A stretch of DNA of 64,000 nt, taken from assembly GCF_037126465.1 (NCBI RefSeq), contig NC_088204.1:78119807-78183806 (forward strand), given 5' to 3'. Source of the DNA: Ornithodoros turicata. Lineage: Eukaryota; Arthropoda; Arachnida; Ixodida; Argasidae. The notes beneath the pieces were generated by a model. It was not told where the DNA came from and searched no databases. It saw nothing but the letters and a program-made list of their open reading frames with translations. Made by a program: the position numbers and the translations under genes. This document shows positions 22,876 through 34,300 of this stretch, piece after piece (position 1 is the stretch's first letter; every line of letters begins with the position of its first letter).

Positions 22876-23271
22876 AATATTTTGCACGGTGGTTCCTGAT
22901 GGGCTGGTTGATCAATGGAGAAGGGTTTTGATCAATGCTCTTGCGAGTTCATTTGCGACCAATAGCGTACACCACCAAACCTCCCGGTGGTGAAGGAATA
23001 TCGCACGTTTAGTGACACCAGAAACTTCTCGGAATAGTAGTTAGTCACTAGGCATGAAAAGAGGGTCAAGTTGATTAGAGTCCACAGATGACTAAAAAGA
23101 GCACACAATACAGAAAGAGACAACATAGTTTTGAGCTGTGGTGTTGTCCGTTTTTGTTTCGCGTGCTCTTTTCAGTCGACGTGTCGGGTGGACTATCAAC
23201 TTCGCGTTACTTAGTCACCGTATTTGGCTCAAGAAAACTACCGGGGGCCGCAGTTTGATTGATTACCTACT

Positions 23272-23277
23272 TTTATT
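23272..23277 (-). promoter_or_regulatory. Poly(A) signal of NDUFA6
   Basis: AATAAA on the minus strand, 63 nt past the NDUFA6 stop codon. Confidence 0.6.
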
Positions 23278-23339
23278 TACACCAAACCAAGAATAACCTG
23301 TCAGCTTACTTTCAGCACTTTTCTAGGGCAAAGGTCCTG

Positions 23340-24753
23340 CTACTGTCCGGACAAGAATTTTGACATAAAATCTGTAGGTTTAGGATTCACGGTGTCTTTG
23401 AAGTAGGCCATCACGTGTGACTTTTGCTTGAAAATCTTCAGGGTTTCCACAAGTTCCATTTGGCCCTTGAAGAAATAGATGCATACAATGTGAGTACTAC
23501 AAACACTACAAAAAGACACTGTACATGATACAACATGCACAATATGCGAATATGGTAAAGCAACCAGCACTCGTGCAGGGAACATGCGAGCAGAAATTGA
23601 ATTTGGGAAGTGATAAAATGGCAATAACCAAAATAAAACTCTTACAATGAACACAAAGCAATGCACTGTATACAGAATGAATGAAAGCATGTGCACTGCT
23701 TGAACTGTCGGACTTTGCTCTTTCGTACCAGATCAAGGCATTTCACCCACCGTACCTATTTCAAACTTTGCAGAAACGTATCAATTCGTCACATGCACCT
23801 GCAGGGCGAACTTGAATGTTTAGATTTATGTTACTTTGCAACAACTTCACGATCTCTCGTGGATGCGGATTTAGCTGACAAGTGGCTAAGTTGGGTCGCG
23901 TGTTAGGTGCAGCTACAGCACACCAAGTTGCAGACAACGCAGAGCACAGTTTGGTACCCCAACTGGAGGAGTACCCACTACCCTCCACGAGGGTCATTAG
24001 GCCCAAACTACTACTATCAATGTTATTAGCACAGGGTGTTACTAATACGAAACCATTATGGTTTCCTTTGCCTGGACACGTGAGATACCTGCATCAAAAA
24101 GTTACTCGAGTGCGATCATGCAGCGATAGCATGCCCAGTGCTGTAAACAGCAGAAAGAGCCGCACACATATCTTGCATAATGGTCTCTAACGGCACCTGA
24201 GTGCATGCTCAGCGACATACCTTGATGACGAGCAGGTCTATAGTACGAATGTCCCTGACATGCCTATTCTTCACAAACTCTTCTCGTAGTTTTGCTCGTC
24301 CCTGTTCAGCAGTCACTGGGATATCATACTGCTTCACTGAAATGTAAGTAACACTTTAAGATGTGAAGCACTCCAGATTACCTTCCAAACTGCTACTGAA
24401 GCCGCATTCTGCAGACGATACCCTGGCCTTACATACTGCGCGACAACGAACAGAATTTCGTTAACTGTCAGCTATGTCGTCTGCTAATTTCCGCTGGTTC
24501 TGATGCACTCAAGTGTGACCGTATTTCGTCAAGATCGTGAAGAGATTTAAAACTTCGGAAGGTCATCCGTATAAAGATGATGCACCCAACAGTAATGCTC
24601 CCAAATTGCCGAGCCGGTACACTTACCTATTGTTGGCATCTGCCGGTACCACGCCTTGTACAAATTAAGCGCTCTTCGCCTTGCTTCAGTTTGGTCTAAC
24701 GAGAGGATCGGTTTTACCCTTTGAGCTGTTGTTTTGACTAAACCTGACGCCAT
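23340..24753 (-). CDS. NDUFA6: NADH dehydrogenase 1 alpha subcomplex subunit 6 (complex I, LYR protein)
   Basis: Accessory subunit of mitochondrial respiratory complex I, of the LYR family that binds mitochondrial acyl carrier protein at the matrix arm (family knowledge). Three coding exons: 24753-24627, 24336-24221 and 23465-23340, joined in phases 1 and 0, giving 122 residues, close to the 128 of the human protein. The start is the ATG opening MASGLVKTTAQRV. Diagnostic stretches: RRALNLYKAWYRQMP in exon 1 (the LYR tripeptide is LYK here), GRAKLREEFVKNRHV in exon 2, LVETLKIFKQKSHVMAYF and PKPTDFMSKFLSGQ in exon 3. Splice sites are canonical (ATAG|GTAAGT, TTTCAG, AAG|GTATGT, TTCAAG). The dispersed word GTCGTCTGC lies in intron 1 (24476-24484). 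Identification is by remembered homology and is unusually clear. Confidence 0.93.
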
Positions 24754-25216
24754 CTTGCTCCCTTTGGCTCGCTAGCTTTGGCTCGGATTGGATTGGTATT
24801 AGGATATGTGCTCTTTCATGACGACGGCGATAGGGCGGCGATAGCTTGAGAAGCGTTGCTCCATAGTTTCGGAATCGTGCGCGCAGGTTCACTACATCAG
24901 TGCTTATTATTATCATCACGATACTTAGCATTATCATTGGACCACTGAAGCAGCACGGCAGTCAGCTACAAATATTAACGCAATGCATGAAATGAACTTT
25001 TTCGACGACTGTCATATTTCAATTCAACTTTCCTTCTTCAGAAAGCAGAAGTCATTATGCGATGGTGCCTGCGTCGTTCTCGGAGATCAAGATATGTGGT
25101 GTCGAGTCTCACCATTGCCTATTTTTTGGACCACTGCCTCATTTCAACATGCTACCAATGACAAAAAAAAATGAATAAAATAAATCGCCACAGCAATTCA
25201 ATTTCAGAGACATGAG

Positions 25217-25222
25217 TTTATT
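25217..25222 (-). promoter_or_regulatory. Poly(A) signal of the unidentified membrane-protein gene
   Basis: AATAAA on the minus strand, 64 nt beyond the stop at 25288-25286 and about 460 bp upstream of the NDUFA6 start. Confidence 0.45.
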
Positions 25223-25285
25223 TCCATAACTGAAATGTACAAACACGAAGTGCATGAATCGTGGAATATCGGAAGAGTACAAAAA

Positions 25286-26234
25286 CTATACCCTCAAAAT
25301 ACCAGAGTACTTAATGTACAGCAATAAACCAACGATTACAACGACCCATAGCAACACATGCAACAGCTTCAATATAATACTGTAGTAGTAGTATTTTGGG
25401 AAGCGACAGAAGGGAAGGTAGAAAAATATGACACCAGAGATCCTGTCCCACATTGATATAGCAACTGGAGCAGTTTTGGATAAGCGAGGCTTATGTGGCA
25501 AGCATCGTTTCATATAGCCGTATTTTTCAATCAATCAATGATATAGCGAGGCTCATAAATTATTCATTTACTTTTTATCTCTCTTGTAAGCTAAACCATG
25601 TCACCTGGGGTAGACTCGCAAGTAAACTTGGCCTTGTCACATTAAAAAACAAATATGTACATAATGTCATTACTAATTTATGCCTTATAAATATAGTAAC
25701 TATATTTTACAAGATTTCCACTCCTCCTTTGGGTCTTGCTAGTTAACACAATCTATTATGCCTATGAACAAATATTTGTGATAAGCTGCATTTATATTGA
25801 ATGCAGCGTTGAAGCTAACAATCTGTTGTACGCAACGAAGTTGTACTGAAACTCAATTTGTACAGAATAAATTGAGGACCCTCCAAATTAAAGGTCAAAA
25901 TAAACTGAACTGAAGAGTACATTTCAATTAAGAAATGTTTGTTACATCATATTTCATATGACCATGTCCGTGTTAACTGTTTGTACGAAGTTATATCAGC
26001 AAAAATCGTATAGTGCAGTTTCCTTTTCTGTCAAATAAAACTTATTCACCAAATAGTATTTAAAATAGTATGCATAAAATTAAACACCAACCTTTCGAGG
26101 GTGTCCTATCGTGCTGCGTACCTTTCATGTAATTTAATCTCGCACCCAGCGTTTGTTCCACCAAAAACAGACGGAGCAAACTGCTGGTCGCCAACGTGAT
26201 TGTTGCAAGGACTTCCAAGCTACCTAAGAGCCCT
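25286..26234 (-). CDS. 3' exons of an unidentified hydrophobic (membrane) protein
   Basis: Two exons can be joined: about 26234-26122, ending ATGAAAG|GTACGC, and 25464-25286, beginning CTGCTCCAG|TTGCT. Both are phase 1 and merge into one frame. The first reads GLLGSLEVLATITLATSSLL followed by RLFLVEQTLGARLNYMK. The last reads VAISMWDRISGVIFFYLPF and ends with a clear membrane segment, LLHVLLWVVVIVGLLLYIKY, then SGILRV and stop. The upstream boundary is uncertain: an in-frame stop lies near 26268, and CTCTGACAATAG is a plausible acceptor. I could not find the 5' exons; they may lie in the GC-rich block 26400-26780. I do not recognise the family. A decayed gene is possible, but the matched phases and the poly(A) signal argue for a real 3' end. 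Confidence 0.4.
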
Positions 26235-26399
26235 CTATTGTCAGAGACACAACTAGTGAGTACTATGTACTACTCGGCATACTATCTTGCTTATTACAGT
26301 ATCCATCTAGTCAGGTTCCACAACTACCGGACCTTAGACTAGCACAAAGAGAAAATAGTTAAATACTATATTCACAAAGGAGCCACCGCAGTGCCTGGT

Positions 26400-26790
26400 C
26401 CCTTGGTGGAGTGATTAGCCCATCGCGGCCGGTGCTCGTCACACCTTTTTTTTTTTGCGCCTCCCGCCGCGAAGGCGTAAGAGAACGCTCTCCACTGGAA
26501 TGTGTCAATCGGACAGGACGTACCAAACAAGAAAGACGCGAATGCCCAAAATGGGTGTTCGGCAACGTGCCGGGGCCCGCGTCCTCCCGTGTGAACGGAG
26601 GGAGATTCGAACAGAGACTGAACGGCTCAGAGGCCGGTGTAATGCTGAACGGGGTGCTGCTGCTGCTGCGCCGGTTGAAGCGTGGATGCCGAAGGGTTGC
26701 CAGGAATGCGCAGCCGCTGAGGGTGGGCCCTTCGGGACGTTTTGGGGTGCGCAGAGTCTTGCTCCCTGAGGAATATGATAAATGCAGCAG
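26400..26790. other. CpG-rich block with CTG repeat
   Basis: Markedly GC/CpG-rich compared with its surroundings and containing CTGCTGCTGCTGCG (about 26656). Overlapping long frames on both strands reflect composition. It may be a promoter region for the minus-strand gene at 25286-26234 or another GC-rich repeat. Confidence 0.35.
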
Positions 26791-26838
26791 CCGTTTAATC
26801 GCGTGCGCGCAAACAAGTTGCGCTAGACAAACAATAAC

Positions 26839-27073
26839 TAGTGCCTGAAGTTTTCGGGAAATATTCTTTTCTAGATTCGGGGAGAAAAATCGGGTAAATA
26901 AACGTGTGCCATAAATTCATGCCAATTCGTGTGGAAAAACTTGCAGTATGCTAAATTTGGGAAGAAATCGGGCTCGGTTACTGTAATCAACTGTACTGGT
27001 TTGGTACAAACGGTGATGTAACCCTTCATTTCAGGGTGTCATTTCAGGTTAAACCCTAAAACTTGAGGCTCTA
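26839..27073. mobile_element. hAT-like MITE, family A (TAGAGCCTGAAG ends)
   Basis: A 235-bp unit with ends TAGTGCCTGAAGTTTTCGGG and CCTAAAACTTGAGGCTCTA, flanked by ACAATAAC (26831-26838) and TCAATAAC (27074-27081), 7 of 8 identical. Internal ATTCATGCCAATTCGTGTGG and GAGAAATCGGGCT recur in the copies at 33920, 38184, 50273 and 56212. Confidence 0.75.
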
Positions 27074-27424
27074 TCAATAACCTATCGTCACAGTGCATCA
27101 TTTGATGACGTACAGCGTGTCCACAATTAAAGTTTACTGTTGTCTCTTTGGTTCTTCCAATATCTACAGCAAGGGTTTTCAAACTGGGTTCTGTAATGTC
27201 TCTCAAAAGGTTCCAGTTAGTCCAGGGGTTCAGAGTTTGTCTTTTTGCATTACCAGGAGTTATGTGTGCCCACGTGTTACATTCGCGACACCGTTAGAAC
27301 CGTGCTGGCATGGATAAACTTTTGTAGGTCGCAGGGATTTCCCTATCTCCCTGGTTTTTAGCCCTCCCTCCCCCCAAAAAACTTCTGAAACTGCTCAATG
27401 CAGCTTGGCTACCAATTACATATA

Positions 27425-28150
27425 CAGTCATGTCTCGCTTATCCGGAGTTCAGATATCCGGAAAACTCGTTAACCGGACTACACTACCGGGAACGAACCT
27501 GCCACCGCTGGATTCTGTCTCGGTCATCCAGAATTCGTTATTCGTATCCGGACAGCAAGTACGGGGACCAATGTTCCAGGACCTAGGTCATTCTGATTCG
27601 CTTGTCCGGAAAACTGTGGACGTCCTCTGTCCCTGGCATGTGCTGTGTTCGCATTGTTCCGGGAAAATACCAGGAAATTGTACCGGCACATTCTGTACTG
27701 TCTGAAACCTTTTTCTTCAGAGGTCATTACCTTTTGGCGTGTGTTTGGGCACACGGTAGAGATGTTAGACAATAAATGAAAGAGGCGCACTGTACCACCG
27801 GGCGCAAGAAAACCACATCTGAACGTCAACGTCCATGTCGTCTGAAAGCATCGCCTGTCTTTTGGCCTATGCCAAAGACATTTTCAAGAAGACAAAAACA
27901 TGTGTGCCTGACTAACTTTCTCATACATTTGAACAGCAAGGTGACACAACGGATGCCGTGGCTGTAGCCAAAATTCTGTCACACGCGTATCTTACCAATT
28001 TTAAGCATCTGATTCCGCATGAATTTTTGAATTAACGATATTCTCCTTGTTTCCATTTCCGGAAGTTTGCTTGGTTTGGCTATACGGAAATTCATTATCC
28101 GGACGAAAACGGACGACTCCCGAGCCGTCCGGATAATCGAGACGTGACTG
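27425..28150. mobile_element. pogo/Tigger-like element, 726 bp, no intact transposase
   Basis: The ends CAGTCATGTCTCGCTTATCC-GGA and TCCGGATAATCGAGACGTGACTG are inverted repeats with TA on both sides (27423-27424, 28151-28152). TATCCGGA words are repeated subterminally, as in Tigger elements. The interior frames are short and unrecognised. The right end lies about 200 bp from the SNX29 stop codon. Confidence 0.75.
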
Positions 28151-28346
28151 TAGTACCCATAAACGTATACCCCCCCCCGCCCCTTTGGCACACCCCCAGA
28201 GGTTGATTTCTGAGGAGCTTGTGGGTGAGGTCCCTGTCCTGTAGACACTTCATCCTTAGATGCTCCGTAGTATACAACATTTTCAAGAACGTGGGAAACT
28301 CAAAAGGGCCATAAACGTTTCGCGAGATGAGCGAAGAAGGACCGTC

Positions 28347-31300
28347 TCACTTGAAGAAAGGCATGATTGTGACGAGCGTATGTTTGTCCGGGGTGTCCAG
28401 AAGATCCGGGTTGGTCTGGGTCATCCAGTTGAGCACGCAGCGCAGGTAGCGCTGCAGTCTCTTCCGCCGCTCCTCTACCACTTTGGCATCCTGCGATTTG
28501 GATTGTACGCGTCCACAACACTGTGTAAGCGTTTTTCTACGGCCGGGTTCGGCATTCAGAGGACACGTGCGCGGAGGAAAGCAACGGTGACCCCCCCACA
28601 CTTTGCGGGTCCCCAGGATTAGAAACGCGTCCGTACCTTGTTTCCGATAGACTTCTTTGGGGGGAAGTCGAAAGAGTTGACTATGGGGTTCTTCTTCCTG
28701 AGCGTTTTATGCAGCGCGTAAAATTGGGAGTATCTTCGGTAGACGTTCCATTCGTCGTCGCGTATCCTGATGTACACCTGTCGGGGAGGCAATGCGTAGT
28801 TTTAGGTTGTACGTCACAGATGGCCCGCAAATGACTTCTGCATCAAACGCGCTCTAGGAAAAGAAACACAGTCCCGAGGGAAAAACGAAAAGGAAACTTC
28901 TTTCAGCAATTGCAGCAGTCAAAAAAAAATTCAGTGGCGATATAGCGGTAAATGTGAGAGAAATGCGTTAGCCATTAAGCGCCTTTTCCGGTCCATACTT
29001 GACTTCCCGGTATTCACTTCCGGTCTAAACCCGACTTCCGGTTGTCCGCTTCCGGTTCGATACTTTGAATTACTGTATGTAAGTCCATTTAGTTAACCTT
29101 TAATTAGCCTCAATTACTTTCAATTAACCTGTAATTAGCCTTTAATTACCGAAGGTAACCCCAGGTTACATGACGTAATCCTGAATTTCACTGAGTTCCC
29201 TTTAATTACGTTTGCTTACTTTAATTACTCTAACTTCCCCTTTAATTGACATTAATTCCCTTTAATTACACCTAATTACCTCCACTAACCTGTGGTTACC
29301 TTTGATAACCTTTAATTTCATTTAATCTTTCTCTTAACTACATATATCTTACATTCATTACCTTTAAACTCAACTTTCTTGCTTTCATTGCTTTTAATTC
29401 CCTCTAATTACCCTCAATTACCTTACGCATTACTCTTAATTACCTTTGACTACTTCAATTTCAAATGATTTACCTCCAATCAATCACATTTACCATCTAC
29501 CCCCTTTACATGTCCACATATATACCTCTGCCTCGGTGAGGCTTCACCATCTCACACACGGACACACGCACACATACAGCTTTATCCATTTTGACACTCC
29601 TAATGCTAACGCATTAAAACAGCAACTACGTACAAAGCAATAGTTCGCATCGTACGCACCTGGTAGACGTGGAACGCGTCGGAACAGTGTCCCGCAAAGA
29701 ACGCCGACGGGATCCAGATATTGATGAGAGGCCGCAATGCAGCCGATTGAGAAGACCTTTTGGGAAAACCATAGATTCCCGATGAAATTAATGTATTAGT
29801 TGGAGAAACGCGAAACTACTCACGCATCGTAGTCGGACGTGATGCTGATGTCGTCATCAGACGTCTGGTTCTCATCGGGGAGCTGAAAGCATCACAAATA
29901 ATTATTGAAGCTGCTGAATGAGACGAAGGAATGAAGACGCTGAATGAGATAAATCAATTTTTAATGCTGAGCAGGTGAATGAACAGAGATGCTGTCCAAG
30001 ATGAATCAACCCAGATGCTGTCCAAGATGAATCAACCCAGATGCTAAACAAGATGCTGAACAAAATGCTGAACCAGATGAAAGAAAAATAACCAACCGGT
30101 CCCCTGAGGTCCGTCAGTTCCTCTCTGAGTCGGCGAATGGTGGTCTCCCTAAAGAGAAGCAGCTTCTGGAGACGTTCATTGAACTCCATCAGTTCACCAT
30201 GCATTTCTGCCACCTGGAAAATGAGAGGAAAATGAGCTACGCTCAAACGTGGCTATACACGCTCCTGTAAGGGCCATTTCCCCCATCTATCTTCTACAGT
30301 CTTTTTGCTACAAAGCATAAATGTTGTGAGCATAAAAGCAGTGATGTACAAAAATGTTTTGTGTCAACTACAATTGAACTTTGAAGGGGCGGGATTAAAG
30401 ATGCGAGTGAAAGAGAGAGAGTACCTGAACCAGTTTCTTTTCGTATTCACTCGCTTCATACTGATGGTCCACATAGGGCTTTGGCTCGGGAATGGCCGGC
30501 TGCACTTCCCCAACCAGGGACTCTAATGCTAACACAAAATATTTAGATTATTACATCACTTTATATTTGTAGTGTGATAAAACAGCAATAATAGAACGTA
30601 TCTGCGAAGGCATAAACACTGCTCTGCGACTTAAAGGGCATCAATAAACGCGCATATAAGGATGCCTTCACAGTACGGTGCCATTTTAGGAAGCACAACT
30701 ATAGTTTGAATCGTACAAAAAAATTATGGGCTTCTACAAAAGTGCAGGGTAGAAGGGCTCTCGTACCTTGATGCGCTGCTATGCCGTCTCGTTTGAGCAG
30801 TTGTACTGCGAAGATGTATTTCTTTAGCTGATGCCTCAGGAGCTCATTCTCCCTGCACAAGTAAAGGCAATACTAATGTGTAGGGCCTGACTTTTTAGGG
30901 TGAAACCCGTATCCGCCCGATATTTACCCCCCGAACGAAATCTGTAAAATTCGGGTTTAACCCGAATCTACCCGAAAACATCCGGGTCGCATGGCACACT
31001 CATAAGCGTGCATTAAAATAAAGTTTGATAACATTGCTAAACATTAGTTCCGTGTTAAGACAAATTTTTATTAAACAAAAAAAAATCGCCCGAATACACC
31101 CGAATTCCTGACGACAGAATATGCCGTAACGGGATTTAACCCGAATTTTCAAATGAAAAATATCACCCGATATTTACCCCCCGTACTTGGCCAAAAATAA
31201 AACCCGAAAAAGTCAGGCCCTACTAATGTGTAGTAGTTACACAACTAAATGTACTCTGTAAAAGTAGCTCTGAAGGTATGGAAAATGTACTTTGGGCTGA

Positions 31301-34300
31301 GGAACACAAAAGGGATTCTGTACTCAAGCCCATCCGCAGCAGAAGCACTTTATGTTTTAATACTTCGATCATAACCGAATAATAACCAGGCATATCACAG
31401 CCTCACATGTAATGTAAAGGTACCGTGGACTGTTCTAAGAACTACTATCTGTAACTCGTTCTTGGGAGTTCATGAATAATAAAGGTAAACCGTTTCCAGC
31501 AAACAAGTAACACAAACGTAATACAAACAAGTACTGCTGTCCATACCAGTTATTCACACTATGGGTATTGACTTGCATGGTGATACACACTGGTACATCA
31601 TGGTACCTCAAGAAACTCAAAATCACCTGGAAAGTGTCTGAATCTTTGATTCTTGCTTCTCAGCTTTCTCAACACATTGCTTCTTGGTCTCCTCCGCTTC
31701 TGCACGGAAACTGGAAGCCACTTCCGACTCCCGTTCCAGTAGCCGCCTCAAGGACCTTGAAAAAAAATGCGAGCGTGGCTCAAAAACTGGCAAACGGCTA
31801 CAAATAAAGCCCAAGCGAAGTCGCGTCGAATCAAACTTGGGGCAACACATTGCTTCAGGCTCACCCGTTTTCTTCTTCTACAGTTTTGAACCGTAGCGTC
31901 ACAGCTAGCAGAGCGTTCTTGAGTTCATCTGCAAGAGGATAGACAAGACGAAGGCACTCTTACTGAATGCACCAAAAGCAAGACTGTCCAAGATGGACAT
32001 AAGGTTGTTTATCTGGACAAGAAAAAAAAAGGAGCTAGAGAAAAATGTACACAGAAAACTTCGGTAAATGCTTCACTGTCGTTGAGAGATAACAGGTCAC
32101 GTAAAATTACCGGGTCAGTGGTACGTCCTAGTATGCAGCATCTGTCACGTCAAGTGTTGTGCTATGTTACAGAAGCGTGTGTCTCACGTTTACACAGATT
32201 TTAGTAGCGTATGTGCAAGACCAAGCTTTCGGGAAAATCGCCGCGTGGCACTTCGGAGAGTTGTGTGGACTCGTTCACCCACCCGTTGTCATGGTTGTTG
32301 CTTCTATGGTCTCGCAGGGATCAGGAACTGTAGAATGAGCCGATGAGGCAAAGGAATAGGCGTTTTGTGCTGCTGCAAGAGCTTCCGCGGCGCTCTCGGT
32401 GTCGTCGCTGTAGCTCGGGATAGAGTCTTCTGGGGAAACAGGTATATATCTAGCATTAGCTTACAAAAGCGATGAAAATATTCGTTTATCGTGGTACATG
32501 ACCTACTAGATTATAACGGCCATGTCATAATCGGCAACCCCTATAAGGAGCCCGTCCGCACGATCCGCTAGGGGCGCTAATCATCGGCCCACGAGATCTA
32601 CATCACGATTGGACAATGGAAATTTGAATTTTGAACGCTCAGAAGCGGACATACGACTACCGTAGCAGACGACAGCAACGTCTCCTATGAAAACGCGTAG
32701 AATGATGATGATAATCAACTTTAGAATGAAACATCTTCCGTGGGACATCCACCGCTTGTACAAAAATACTAAAGTAAGCTGAAGTACAAAGTATTGCAGA
32801 AATTGAAGAAGAAATAACAGGGCCGATGAGTAGCGCCACCACTAGCTTCCAAATGTGGCGCTGGGAAGGGGTGCCTATGACATAGTCGTTATAATCTAGC
32901 AGGTAGTGTCGTGGCACCTGTCTTGCTAGAATGCCATATATTGTAAACAGTAAATACATAGTCAATATTTGACTTAATGCAAAGTAGACTACGTTTTTAC
33001 ATGACAGGTGACCCCTACTGTTTCTACTGGACATTTAGTGTTAGTCGACAAAAGTGATTCAAAGTGATTTTGTATCTCGTGAACAGTAAACGCAACTTTC
33101 AAAACTCCGCTTAATGTTGGCCGGCACGACACATGATCCCCGGGGTGTCCGATGAAAGTCCAACGTCAGTGCACAATCTCTGTGCTCTCACGCTACCAAA
33201 AGACATTGCACAGATGTTGGCTAGACATACAACTCAAGCAAGACGCGATTTATGGAACAGCAGTGCACTATACAATCCAATAGATACAGTGTATGACCAC
33301 AAAAAGGAATAAACTTCTCGTTATTTTCCTTCAAGACTGACAAAATTTGTTCATTGTAATCAAATAAGCAATACACCGCAGAGGAACAACCCGTATTGTG
33401 CTAGTAGCGCAACATCAGAGAAGACCCTTGCACATTTCTTTCCGACTGCCAAGCTTGTGGTCCCCCATGGTGGCCAACATCATGCATCTCAAATAAACAT
33501 ATTCTTATATCGTAAGTGCAGAAGAAAATGAAAACAGTGACAAGTGAAGTCAGCACCTGAACTAGGAACATTTCCTTCGTGGTTGACTGGTATGAGGTCT
33601 CCTATGGATGCATCCAATACTGGAGTGAGCACAGACGACTGGAAAGCTTCTTCGTCTCTGAAACAACAAGCCTGACGCTCACACACAGGCATGTGCCCCA
33701 GTTGGATGGAATACTTCCAATGATTCCACACTATCAAACTATCTGTAGAAGAACAACTACCTACAAAGTCTACAACAAACGACAGGACAAAATGCCACAT
33801 CTTGAGTTCTGTACTTGACGGTACTATCCAATAAATCTTCAAGTACCTTTTATCGATACCTCGGCATTTGATAGTCAAATGGACAGTTACACTTGCTATC
33901 ACAATTTGTCACGCATATCTAGAGCTTGAAGTTTTCGGGAAATTTCTTGTTTTCAATTTGGGGGTTTAAGAATCAGGGAAATCAACATGTGCTCTAAATT
34001 CATGCGAATTCGGGTGGAAAAACTTCCAGTATGCTAAATTCGGGGAGAAATTCGGCTCTACTACTCGAACGAACTGTACTGGTTTGGTACGAATGGTGAT
34101 GCAATTGTGTTCGCTGCCAAACAAAGTAGCGCGCATTTCTACGGACGTTTCAGTGAAGGCAATTTGCATGGTACAAATCCGGTTTCACCCTAAAGACTAA
34201 AGAGGCAACTTTCACTTTAGGGTGCAAATTCTGTAAAGAGACAGGTTTAACCCTAAAACTTCAGGCTCTATGTACATATCAACGTGTACAGTGCCATTAG

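Noticed and set aside
26411..26848. 145-codon plus-strand frame with leucine run
   Set aside because: CpG-rich block with a CTG repeat; a similarly long frame exists on the opposite strand, so openness reflects composition.
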